A stretch of 6,844 nt of DNA, from positions 1 to 6,844 of the forward strand of contig JARYMO010000076.1 of the NCBI GenBank assembly GCA_029907055.1. The letters are read 5' to 3'. The notes under the pieces were generated by a model. The model saw only the letters and a list, made by a program, of their open reading frames with translations. It did not search any database and had not been told where the DNA came from. The position numbers and the translations under genes were made by a program. The stretch is from Syntrophomonadaceae bacterium. GTDB lineage: Bacteria > Bacillota > Syntrophomonadia > Syntrophomonadales > Syntrophothermaceae. Below are positions 1 through 5,628 of this stretch, piece by piece. Position 1 is the first letter of the stretch, and each line of letters opens with the position of its first letter.

Positions 1-1
1 T

Positions 2-370
2 AATCGACAGCGCCGAGGTGTTGGTGGCCAGAATGCACTCCGGACCCGTAATCTCAGCCAGCTGCTTGAATACCTTCTTCTTGATGTCGATGTTCTCGAT
101 GATCGCCTCGATGATGATGTCACTGTCCTTGAAATCCGCCACATCGGTGCCGCTGGTGAGCAGGGCGTTGAACTGTTCCACCTTCTCGGCAGCCAGCTTG
201 CCCTTCTCGACGTTCTTGGCCCATGCCTTGGCAATGCCCTTGAGCGCCTTGTCCACGATGGGAGCGTCGATGTCTACCAGATGGACCGCAAAGCCCGCCT
301 CTACGCACACCTGCGCGATGCCGGCACCCATGGTGCCCGCTCCCAGAACCCCGATCTTCTTGATGGCCAC
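2..370 (-). CDS. 3-hydroxyacyl-CoA (3-hydroxybutyryl-CoA) dehydrogenase, N-terminal part, cut by window edge
   Basis: This is the first 123 residues of an NAD(P)-dependent 3-hydroxyacyl-CoA dehydrogenase, which interconverts 3-hydroxyacyl-CoA and 3-ketoacyl-CoA in the cytoplasm. The protein opens with a Rossmann beta strand and the dinucleotide motif GAGTMG at residues 10-15, followed by the acidic end of beta-2 (VDID, 32-35), an EAIIEN stretch near 89-94 (family EAVxE) and ATNTSALSI at 115-123, where the family has an active-site Ser. The remaining C-terminal part lies left of the window. I chose the GTG at 370 because AGGGAGG sits 8 nt upstream and the protein then starts in the usual MxIKKIGVLGAG way. 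The in-frame ATG at 388 would bury that ribosome binding site. Short-chain Hbd versus longer-chain substrate cannot be decided from this fragment. A sigma-54 promoter about 130 bp upstream suggests activator-dependent control. Confidence 0.9.
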   Translation of the reverse strand, partial: MAIKKIGVLGAGTMGAGIAQVCVEAGFAVHLVDIDAPIVDKALKGIAKAWAKNVEKGKLAAEKVEQFNALLTSGTDVADFKDSDIIIEAIIENIDIKKKVFKQLAEITGPECILATNTSALSI

Positions 371-501
371 GTTCCGAACCTCCCTCATTCTTTCTTTCCA
401 CTGCTGCCATCGCACCCGGTACCGGTTCACCTCCTCGCCCGGGGCCACAGGTATCGTGAATTCATTGCGGGAATCGCAAATGCCCTGTTGCCCCTTCCAG
501 A

Positions 502-518
502 TGCAATATGCGTGCCAA
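502..518 (-). promoter_or_regulatory. sigma-54 (-24/-12) promoter of the 3-hydroxyacyl-CoA dehydrogenase
   Basis: On the minus strand the sequence TTGGCACGCATATTGCA matches the RpoN consensus (YTGGCACGrNNNTTGCW) at nearly every fixed base, with the required 10 bp between the GG and GC dinucleotides. Transcription would start near 490, giving a leader of about 120 nt before the GTG at 370. RpoN promoters need a bacterial enhancer-binding protein; inverted repeats upstream are listed separately. The -24 element is also half of an imperfectly spaced inverted repeat, GCGTGCC...GGCACGC (512-535). Confidence 0.72.
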
Positions 519-540
519 CATATGCAGGCACGCATCAGTT

Positions 541-556
541 TCGACAGGAATGTCGA
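541..556. promoter_or_regulatory. Inverted repeat, possible activator site upstream of the sigma-54 promoter
   Basis: A perfect inverted repeat with arms TCGACA/TGTCGA and a 4-bp centre lies about 50-65 bp upstream of the predicted sigma-54 start site. Such symmetric elements are typical targets of dimeric enhancer-binding proteins. The assignment rests only on symmetry and position, and this is somewhat closer to the promoter than most such sites. Confidence 0.35.
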
Positions 557-563
557 TGTTGCC

Positions 564-658
564 GGGGAACACGCCCCTCACCCTGCCAGCCCACTCTCAT
601 GGCCCCCTGGGAGGCTTCTCCCGTTTTGGGAGGAGCCCGGCGGGGACACGTGGCCCCT
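564..658. repeat. Two related GGGGA-CACG-GCCCCT elements
   Basis: GGGGAACACGCCCCT (564-578) and GGGGACACGTGGCCCCT (642-658) are similar, both roughly palindromic, and have centres 79 bp apart. The second contains the palindrome CACGTG flanked by GGGG and CCCC. They lie about 75-165 bp upstream of the predicted sigma-54 start, the usual distance for activator binding sites. GC-rich surroundings raise the chance of coincidence. Confidence 0.3.
613..637 (+). other. Hairpin with 10-bp stem
   Basis: GGCTTCTCCC and GGGAGGAGCC pair over ten positions (one T-G wobble on the plus strand, an A-C mismatch on the minus strand) around the loop GTTTT. No T-run follows on either strand, so a terminator role is not supported. 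Its role is unknown. Confidence 0.35.
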
Positions 659-681
659 GGGCCGTTTCGCGATGCTCTCCC

Positions 682-708
682 GAAACAGGAGAGGTGTCCT
701 CCTGTTCC
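682..708. repeat. Inverted repeat with overlapping alternative hairpin
   Basis: GAAACAGGAG (682-691) and CTCCTGTTCC (699-708) are inverted repeats matching at 9 of 10 positions around a 7-bp centre. The left arm overlaps a second possible hairpin, CTCTCC (675-680) with GGAGAG (688-693), and the two cannot form together. This could be a protein-binding site upstream of the dehydrogenase promoter or RNA structure downstream of the DUF362 gene. Confidence 0.35.
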
Positions 709-748
709 CGGAGACATTCTTCGTTGTACTCCCTCGCCCAGAGAGAGA

Positions 749-776
749 CGCCCGGAGGTGGCCAGACCGCCGGGCG
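749..776 (-). terminator. Possible terminator hairpin after the DUF362 gene
   Basis: CGCCCGG (749-755) and CCGGGCG (770-776) form a perfect 7-bp GC stem, extended inside by GGT/ACC, 43 nt after the DUF362 stop. On the minus strand it is followed by TCTCTCTC rather than a pure T-run, so intrinsic termination would be weak. The plus-strand side is also followed by a pyrimidine-rich tract. Confidence 0.4.
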
Positions 777-818
777 CCTTTCCTGTTCCTTCCGCTCTTT
801 GTCCTGATGGCCGGGCCC

Positions 819-2003
819 TCACCCCGCTCCTTCGAGCGCCACCACCCAGGCCTCCACCCCATCTTCCCCCAGGTTGGCCGGCCACCCGGCCCCCCGCAGC
901 TCGCTGGCCGCCGCGCGCAACCAGTACCCGAAGGACCCCGGCCGGACATCGTCCGGGTCCAGCCTCGACACGTCCCGGTAGCCCAGGCCCCTGGCCGCAG
1001 GCACCAGGATGTGCCGGGCTGCCCAGTAGTCGAGGGCCACCGCGTCGGTGCTGGCAGCCACGATGCAGGCGGCCCGGGCCTCGTCGTAATCGGTCCAGGG
1101 GCCGCGTCCCGGATGCGGGTTGATCCAGATGGCGTCCAGCAGGTTCAGGTCCGGCACCCGCGTCCGCGCCATCTGCGTCCCCATGCCGCCCCGCACCACC
1201 GTGTCGTGGGCCCTGAACCCCAGCCGCCGGGTCAACTTGTCTGACACCACCCCCATGTAGTGTTTCACCGCCCCGGTCACCCCGGCCATGTGGTGGGCCT
1301 TGAGCACCGGGACGTTGAACACCTTCAGCCGGTCCCTGTCGTATGCCCCCCTGGCCGGGTCCCAGACCCCACGCTTGAAACTGAGGCAGGTCCCGAACGC
1401 GGTAACAAACTTGGGGTAGGACGGCAGTAGCCCGGTGACCGGCGACGGTGGGCCGTCGATGACATAGCCGTCCTCGCCATCGCCGCTCTCGAATTCCTTG
1501 ACCTGCCGGTTGGTGATGCGGTCCCACAGGAAGGTGGACACGCGGTGCCGGGCGGCGAACTCGTCGACCACCTTCTGTACCGACTGCCCTCGGTCGCGGG
1601 CGTTGTTGCGCACCAGGTCGAACCCGCCGCCACGGCCGGCATACCCGAACTGGGCCTGGCCGTTGTCCGCCACCACCAGCTCGCCCCTGAACCCCTCGGG
1701 GTGGGCCAGCAGCAGGGCAATGAGCTCGCGCAGCAGGTCGGTGTTGGTCCCTCCCCTGCGGTCCCACTGGCTGTTCACCTTGAGCAGGACCACGTCATCG
1801 GCGCCGACAATGCCCGCGGGGTCGCACTCCACTCCCCGCGGAGACACGGCGCGGTAGAGAGCAACGCCGTGCCTGCCCATCAGTCCCGCCAGCACCTTCA
1901 GCCCACCATCGTTGCCCTGGGTGCCGGTAACCGCAAACACCCGGCTGACGCTCCCGCCAGGGGACAGCGCACGGGGAGTTGCGTCGCTGCTGGTTGCGCG
2001 CAT
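819..2003 (-). CDS. DUF362 domain protein of unknown function
   Basis: A 394-residue protein recognisable as the DUF362 family (COG2006). The family signatures are VVLLKVNSQW near 71-80 (family vLLKPN), VFNVPVLKAHHMAGVTGAVK at 228-247 (family PvlKtH...vTgalKN) followed by HYMGVV, and STDAVALDYWAARHI at 318-332. Many relatives carry a 4Fe-4S ferredoxin module; this one has only three scattered Cys (60, 206, 313), so no cluster is expected. There is no twin-arginine or lipoprotein signal and no membrane segment, which suggests a cytoplasmic protein. The ATG at 2003 is preceded by AGGGGGT at 7 nt; in-frame upstream starts lack a comparable site. The biochemical role of the family is not established, so none is assigned. 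It is divergent from acpS with 92 bp between the two starts. Confidence 0.85.
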   Translation of the reverse strand: MRATSSDATPRALSPGGSVSRVFAVTGTQGNDGGLKVLAGLMGRHGVALYRAVSPRGVECDPAGIVGADDVVLLKVNSQWDRRGGTNTDLLRELIALLLAHPEGFRGELVVADNGQAQFGYAGRGGGFDLVRNNARDRGQSVQKVVDEFAARHRVSTFLWDRITNRQVKEFESGDGEDGYVIDGPPSPVTGLLPSYPKFVTAFGTCLSFKRGVWDPARGAYDRDRLKVFNVPVLKAHHMAGVTGAVKHYMGVVSDKLTRRLGFRAHDTVVRGGMGTQMARTRVPDLNLLDAIWINPHPGRGPWTDYDEARAACIVAASTDAVALDYWAARHILVPAARGLGYRDVSRLDPDDVRPGSFGYWLRAAASELRGAGWPANLGEDGVEAWVVALEGAG

Positions 2004-2027
2004 GAACCCGACCCCCTGTCCGTGTCT

Positions 2028-2055
2028 TTGCACGCGTTCCCCGCCGGCGTATGAT
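2028..2055 (+). promoter_or_regulatory. Sigma-A-like promoter of acpS
   Basis: TTGCAC (2028-2033) and TATGAT (2050-2055) are separated by 16 bp. The -10 matches the consensus at five of six positions, while the -35 keeps only TTG. Transcription would begin near 2062, about 34 nt before the GTG start. No comparably good promoter was seen on the opposite strand for the DUF362 gene. Confidence 0.55.
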
Positions 2056-2095
2056 GGGGACAGGCCCACTACCACGCCCCAGGGAGGGATGAACT

Positions 2096-2485
2096 GTGAT
2101 TACCGGTATCGGCACCGACCTGCTTCGCATCGACCGCCTGGCGGACGCCCTGGATGTTGCGGGCGGGCCCTTCATGGAAGCCGTGTTCACCGCCCGCGAG
2201 GAGGCCCACGCCCGCACCCACCCCGACCCGCACGCCTACCTGGCAATGCTGTTCGCGGCCAAGGAGGCCGTCTTCAAGTCGCTGGCCGCCAACTGGGACC
2301 AGGGAGTGAAGCTCAGCCAGGTGGAGATCACCCACGGGGCCAACGGGCAGCCACTGGTCACGCTGGGCGGCCCGCTGGGCGCGCTGGCCCAGGCCCAGGG
2401 GGTGACCGTCATCCGGGTCAGCATGTCCTGCGACGGCGACTACGCGGTGGCCTCGGCGGTCGCCATCGCTCAGGGCGAAGCCTGA
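2096..2485 (+). CDS. acpS: Holo-[acyl-carrier-protein] synthase (AcpS)
   Basis: A 129-residue AcpS-type phosphopantetheinyl transferase, the usual family length. It moves 4'-phosphopantetheine from CoA to the conserved Ser of apo-ACP in the cytoplasm. Visible motifs are GIGTDLLRIDRL at 4-15 with the Mg-binding Asp8, FTAREEAHAR at 31-40, FAAKEAVFKSL at 53-63 with Glu57 as the other Mg ligand, and the C-terminal VSMSCDGDYAVASAVA starting at 108. Most AcpS proteins have SxSH in the last motif; here His is replaced by Cys112. The GTG at 2096 follows AGGGAGG by 8 nt. An earlier ATG at 2089 is in another frame and encodes nothing family-like. It is the only plus-strand gene; its last 16 bp overlap the end of the convergent ACP gene. 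Activity on that ACP is inferred from proximity. Confidence 0.92.
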   Translation: MITGIGTDLLRIDRLADALDVAGGPFMEAVFTAREEAHARTHPDPHAYLAMLFAAKEAVFKSLAANWDQGVKLSQVEITHGANGQPLVTLGGPLGALAQAQGVTVIRVSMSCDGDYAVASAVAIAQGEA

Positions 2486-2739
2486 GCGGCCGCCTTCCTG
2501 GCCAGCAGTGCCGCGATGTAGTCCACCGCCTGCCCGATGGTCTTGTTGCGGCGGGCATCCCCGCCGGGGATCTCGATGTCAAACTCGTTTTCCAGCACCG
2601 CGGTCAGCTCGACGATGTTGAGCGACCTCGCGTGCAGGTCCTCCAGGAAGCGCGTGTCCCGACTCAGTTCGCCCCGCTCCCGGTGGAACACGCGAGCGAC
2701 GACTGCCATTACCCGTTCTTCGACGTCATTGCCTGCCAT
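2470..2739 (-). CDS. Acyl carrier protein, non-canonical phosphopantetheine motif
   Basis: An 89-residue stand-alone acyl carrier protein, which would hold acyl groups on a phosphopantetheine arm. The family's helical pattern is clear: TRFLEDLHARSLNIVEL at 29-45, then a LENEFDIEIPGGDA segment at 49-62, and a final helix with TIGQAVDYIAALLA at 67-80. The attachment Ser is Ser39, but the residue before it is Arg38, whereas nearly all ACPs have Asp in the DSL motif. The ATG at 2739 has GGAGGAGG 7 nt upstream; a TTG at 2766 would add nine Gly/Thr-rich residues and has no better site. It follows pta by 23 nt in the same direction and overlaps the acpS stop by 16 bp. It may serve a dedicated acyl pathway instead of general fatty acid synthesis, but the window shows no ketosynthase. 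Confidence 0.88.
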   Translation of the reverse strand: MAGNDVEERVMAVVARVFHRERGELSRDTRFLEDLHARSLNIVELTAVLENEFDIEIPGGDARRNKTIGQAVDYIAALLARKAAAQASP

Positions 2740-2762
2740 CCCCAACCCTCCTCCCGTGGCGG

Positions 2763-3767
2763 TCAATCACAGGCCGTCTGGTCGACCGCCTGCGCCGCCA
2801 CCAGCACCGTGGCACCGACGATGTCGTCCACCGTGGCCCCCCGCGAAAGGTCGCTCACCGGGTGCGCGAACCCCTGCAGGATGGGACCGTAGGCCGCGGC
2901 GCGGGCCAGCCGCTGCACCAGCTTGTAGGCAATGTTTCCTGCATCCAGGTCCGGGAAGATAAGGATGTTGGCCCGGCCTGCCACGCTGCTGTCTGCCGCC
3001 CCCTTGGAACGCGCCACCTCAGCCACAAGGGCCGCGTCCGCCTGCAGCTCTCCGTCAATCGACAGGTCCGGGGCCAGCTCCTGCGCCCGCCGCGTGGCGG
3101 CGACCACCTTGTCCACCCGCGGGTGCTGGGCACTCCCCCTGGTGGAGAAGGAGAGCAGCGCTACCCGCGGCTCCCACCCCAGCAAGGCACTGGCGCTGCG
3201 CGCCGTCGTCACGGCAATATCCGCCAGTTCCTCCGCCGACGGATCCGGGTTGACCGCGGCGTCAGCAAACACCAGCAGGCTGCCTTCCGGACCGCTGTAG
3301 CCGGGGATGTCCATCACGAAGAAACTGGATGGCACCGTGACTCCCGGCGCCAGCCCGATGAGCAGTTCGCCGGCAATGACCACCTCTTCGGTGGCGTGCG
3401 CTACTCCCGCTACCATGGCATCCGCATCCCCGCTGCGCACCATCATGGCCGCATGGTGGAGCGGCGAGGCCAGGATGCGGGAAGCCGCCCCTTCCGGCAG
3501 CCCCCTAGTGGCAGCGTACCGGGCCACGTAGTCCTGCCGGCGCGGGTCGGTGGCAACATCGACCAGGGTAATTCCCTGGGTGTCGAGAGACAACTCCTGC
3601 GCCGTGGCGCAGATGGCCTCCGTGCGGCCCAGCAGGACGGGGCGTGCCAGTCCCTCTCGCTGCACCACCACCGCCGCCCGGATGATGCGCTCATCCTCTC
3701 CCTCCGGGTACACCACCCGCACCGGACGTCCTCGCGCCCGCTCCCGCAAACGCGCCATCATTTCCAT
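2763..3767 (-). CDS. pta: Phosphate acetyltransferase
   Basis: A 334-residue phosphotransacetylase, the usual size of the single-domain bacterial/archaeal type. It interconverts acetyl-CoA plus phosphate with acetyl phosphate plus CoA, linking acyl-CoA pools to ATP formation through acetate kinase (not in this window). Family motifs are VVYPEGEDERII at 18-29, LLSFSTRGSAQHPRVDKV at 204-221, DGELQADAALV at 238-248, ANILIFPDLDAGNIAYKL at 266-283 and GPILQGFAHPVSDLSRG at 294-310, including the conserved Arg310 of DLSRG. The long full-length motifs favour Pta over phosphate butyryltransferase, though other short acyl-CoA substrates cannot be excluded. The ATG at 3767 follows GAGGTG by 7 nt. A strong stem-loop (3781-3828) ends exactly at this ribosome binding site. 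Upstream is the DUF35 gene (about 100 nt away), downstream the ACP gene. Confidence 0.92.
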   Translation of the reverse strand: MEMMARLRERARGRPVRVVYPEGEDERIIRAAVVVQREGLARPVLLGRTEAICATAQELSLDTQGITLVDVATDPRRQDYVARYAATRGLPEGAASRILASPLHHAAMMVRSGDADAMVAGVAHATEEVVIAGELLIGLAPGVTVPSSFFVMDIPGYSGPEGSLLVFADAAVNPDPSAEELADIAVTTARSASALLGWEPRVALLSFSTRGSAQHPRVDKVVAATRRAQELAPDLSIDGELQADAALVAEVARSKGAADSSVAGRANILIFPDLDAGNIAYKLVQRLARAAAYGPILQGFAHPVSDLSRGATVDDIVGATVLVAAQAVDQTACD

Positions 3768-3780
3768 CGCCCATCACCTC

Positions 3781-3828
3781 GCCCCGGGGACCGCACTGGC
3801 GCGTTAACGCGCGCGGCGGCCCGGGGGC
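3781..3828 (-). other. Long intercistronic stem-loop directly before pta
   Basis: On the minus strand GCCCC/GGGGC, then GGG/CCC, then CCGC/GCGG pair in order with small bulges, enclosing the perfect 14-bp palindrome GCGCGTTAACGCGC (3799-3812), which forms a 5-bp stem with a TTAA loop. The base of the stem abuts the pta ribosome binding site. No T-run follows, so simple termination is unlikely. It could set the stability or translation of the pta-ACP half of the transcript, or be a DNA-binding site. Confidence 0.5.
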
Positions 3829-3865
3829 AGGTGCCGTGCTCCTCCCCGAGGCCGCCGTCGCTGCG

Positions 3866-4267
3866 CTACACCAGCTTCCAGGCCAGCACCTTGAGCCCCA
3901 TCAGGGTCAGGATGTCCGGCTCCACCGGCACCGGACCCCGCTCAAACAACGCCTGCAGCTCTTCTGGTTCCGCTTTCACCCCGGTGATGATGCCCTGCAC
4001 CACCGGTCCTTCTGCCAGCACGATGTGGCCGTAGGTGTAGGGAGCAATGTCCACGAACCGCGCGTTGGGGGGAGGTGCGGCGCCGTGCGAGGCGAACAGC
4101 AGTGTCCCCTTGCCGGAGAGTTCGACCCACTCCACGTCAGGGTTGCCACAGTGTTCGCAGGCCGTGGTGGGGGGGAAGGTGTACGCGTCGCAGAAGTCGC
4201 AGTGGGTGGCCAGCAGCTTGCCTTCGGCCAGGCCGTCGTAGTAGCGCTTGATGATGGAGTCCGCCAT
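3866..4267 (-). CDS. DUF35 (zinc-ribbon/OB-fold) thiolase partner protein
   Basis: A 133-residue protein of the DUF35 family, small acyl-CoA-binding partners of thiolase-fold enzymes. The N-terminal helix is followed by a rubredoxin-like zinc ribbon with Cys23, Cys26, Cys37 and Cys40, then an OB-fold from about residue 45, including GKGTLLFAS (52-60), APYTYGHIVLAEGPVVQGII (75-94) and a C-terminal VKAEPEELQALF segment. It starts 5 nt after the stop of the thiolase gene, with GAGGAGGTG located at the very end of that gene, so the two are probably translationally coupled. Known thiolase-DUF35 pairs include benzoylsuccinyl-CoA thiolase BbsB-BbsA and archaeal acetoacetyl-CoA thiolase complexes, in which the DUF35 protein contributes to CoA-substrate binding or channelling. 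By analogy it should form a complex with the upstream thiolase; the substrate is unknown. Confidence 0.88.
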   Translation of the reverse strand: MADSIIKRYYDGLAEGKLLATHCDFCDAYTFPPTTACEHCGNPDVEWVELSGKGTLLFASHGAAPPPNARFVDIAPYTYGHIVLAEGPVVQGIITGVKAEPEELQALFERGPVPVEPDILTLMGLKVLAWKLV

Positions 4268-4272
4268 CGCCG

Positions 4273-5550
4273 TTAACACCTCCTCAGGATGAGCACCGTG
4301 CTGATCATCGCGTAGCCGTGGGTATGAATGGCGCAGGTCTCGGGCCAGGGCCGGATCTGCCTGCGGCCGGCCTCTCCCCGCATCTGCAGCACGGCCTCGT
4401 AGGTGTCGGCGCCTGCGCTCGCCGCCCAGGCGTGGCCGAACGCGTGGCGACCTCCATGCGTGCTCATGGGACGGTCCCCGTCGTACCTCAGGCGGCCGTC
4501 GCGCGCGTACTGCGTCCACTTGCCCTCCGGGATGTAGCCGGACAGCTCGGCATTGCACATGCCCACGATGTTGGAGCAGTCATGGGTGTGCAGGTAGTCC
4601 AGTTCGCGTGGCGAAACCCCCGACATCTGGTAGGCGCGCTGCCAGGCCAGGCGGTCGATGGGCCACAGGCTGGGGTCCTTGTCGTACCAGGGCAGGTCAC
4701 TGTAAGCGATGCCGAACCCCAGCAGGTCCACCGGGGCCTCGCTGTGGTAACGGGCCGCGTCCTTGCGCACCAGCACCATGGCGGAGGCGCCGTCAGCCAC
4801 CGTCACCACGTTGCGGATGCGGCAGGGCCAGGCCACGAAGGGGTTGAAGCGGGACTTCCAGAACTCCCAGGGGTCGCTGAAGCCCAACCGGGCCGCCTCG
4901 TCCTCCAGGGTCTCCTGCAGGATGGCCTTGGGGTTCATGGCCCCGTGCAGGCGGCGGGTGCGGCACAGCTCGAACATGGCGCGGTCATAGTCCTCGATGG
5001 CAATGCCATACTTGCGGCAGTAGCCGAGGGCGACCAGCCCGTTGTAGACGGAGAAGATCTCGTAGCCCTGGGGCACCGAGTACGCCTGGTTGACAGCGTA
5101 GTCCGTCCACGCCCACGCCTCCTCGGTGGAGATGGGGACGCGCTCATAGGGGCTCATGTCCTTCACCCGCGTGCGCGTGGCCTCCAGTCCCACCACCAGG
5201 ACCTTCTCGTAGACGCCGGAGGCGATGGCCATGGCCGCCATGGCCGCCCCCACGTTGGTGGTGGAACACTGGGCTTCGAAGTGAACCCCGGCCTTGAACT
5301 GGGCTCCGATCCACTTGGAGAGCTGGCTGTAGGTCCCCGGCAGCTGGGTGCTGTGGACCATGGCATGGCCCACGAACACCGCGTCCAGCTCCTGCGGCGA
5401 GATGTTGGCATCCTCCATGGCCTCCTGGGCGGCCATGGCCGCCAGCTCCTGCATGCTCAGTCCCTTAATCTCAGGCGTTTCCAGCAAGTCCCCGAAGCGG
5501 GTGCACCCCACCCCGACGATGCTAGCGCCTTCCTTGAGTTTGCCCCTCAT
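4273..5550 (-). CDS. SCP2-type thiolase (acetyl-CoA acetyltransferase-like)
   Basis: A 425-residue thiolase-superfamily protein of the sterol-carrier-protein-x/lipid-transfer branch. It would join or cleave acyl-CoA at a beta-keto position in the cytoplasm. Evidence: IVGVGCTRFG at 11-20 in the N-terminal strand, the nucleophile region FEAQCSTTNVGAAMAAMAIA at 91-110 with Cys95, VADGASAMVLV at 251-261, LHTHDCSNIVG at 320-330 (family HDCF, His323) and STHGGRHAFGHAWAASAGA at 363-381 (family GHP, His372). Retention of Cys95 and both His favours a thiolase over the Ltp2-type aldolases that also pair with DUF35 proteins. The C-terminal CxG motif of ordinary thiolases is absent, as is usual in this branch. 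The ATG at 5550 follows AAAGGAGG by about 11 nt. The frame stays open upstream, but that stretch is Arg/Pro-rich and not family-like. Substrate unknown. Confidence 0.88.
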   Translation of the reverse strand: MRGKLKEGASIVGVGCTRFGDLLETPEIKGLSMQELAAMAAQEAMEDANISPQELDAVFVGHAMVHSTQLPGTYSQLSKWIGAQFKAGVHFEAQCSTTNVGAAMAAMAIASGVYEKVLVVGLEATRTRVKDMSPYERVPISTEEAWAWTDYAVNQAYSVPQGYEIFSVYNGLVALGYCRKYGIAIEDYDRAMFELCRTRRLHGAMNPKAILQETLEDEAARLGFSDPWEFWKSRFNPFVAWPCRIRNVVTVADGASAMVLVRKDAARYHSEAPVDLLGFGIAYSDLPWYDKDPSLWPIDRLAWQRAYQMSGVSPRELDYLHTHDCSNIVGMCNAELSGYIPEGKWTQYARDGRLRYDGDRPMSTHGGRHAFGHAWAASAGADTYEAVLQMRGEAGRRQIRPWPETCAIHTHGYAMISTVLILRRC

Positions 5551-5628
5551 TCCGTGCTCCGCCTCCTTTCCGGCCCTCGACCGCCCCGCGTGCTGTCGTG
5601 CGGGAGCGGTTGCGGGCATCAACGTTCC

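Larger units (their letters stand above)
371..818. other. 448-bp intergenic control region before the dehydrogenase
   Basis: No convincing gene is seen here. From right to left (the direction of minus-strand transcription) it holds a hairpin just after the DUF362 stop (749-776), an inverted repeat with overlapping alternative pairing (675-708), a hairpin (613-637), the GGGGA-CACG elements, the inverted repeat at 541-556, the sigma-54 promoter (502-518) and an approximately 120-nt leader. That leader contains a small inverted repeat TTGCG-ATTCC-CGCAA (465-479) and an extra ribosome-binding-like GAGGAGGTG near 429-437. Its length and structure are unusual beside the tight spacing elsewhere in the window. 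Confidence 0.6.

Noticed and set aside
371..388. ATG at 388 as the dehydrogenase start
   Set aside because: The AGGGAGG site would lie inside the coding region and is ideally spaced from GTG 370 instead; the extra six residues are not typical of the family.
427..465. Twelve-codon leader peptide in the dehydrogenase leader
   Set aside because: No ribosome binding site before its ATG and no meaningful codon pattern.
18..1244. Long open frame on the plus strand over the dehydrogenase and DUF362 genes
   Set aside because: It lies antisense to two clear protein families and crosses their intergenic region; translation is Pro/Arg/His-rich, as expected for a shadow frame in GC-rich DNA.
2740..2766. 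TTG start extending the ACP by nine residues
   Set aside because: The ATG at 2739 has GGAGGAGG at 7 nt; the extension would overlap the pta stop and adds low-complexity residues.
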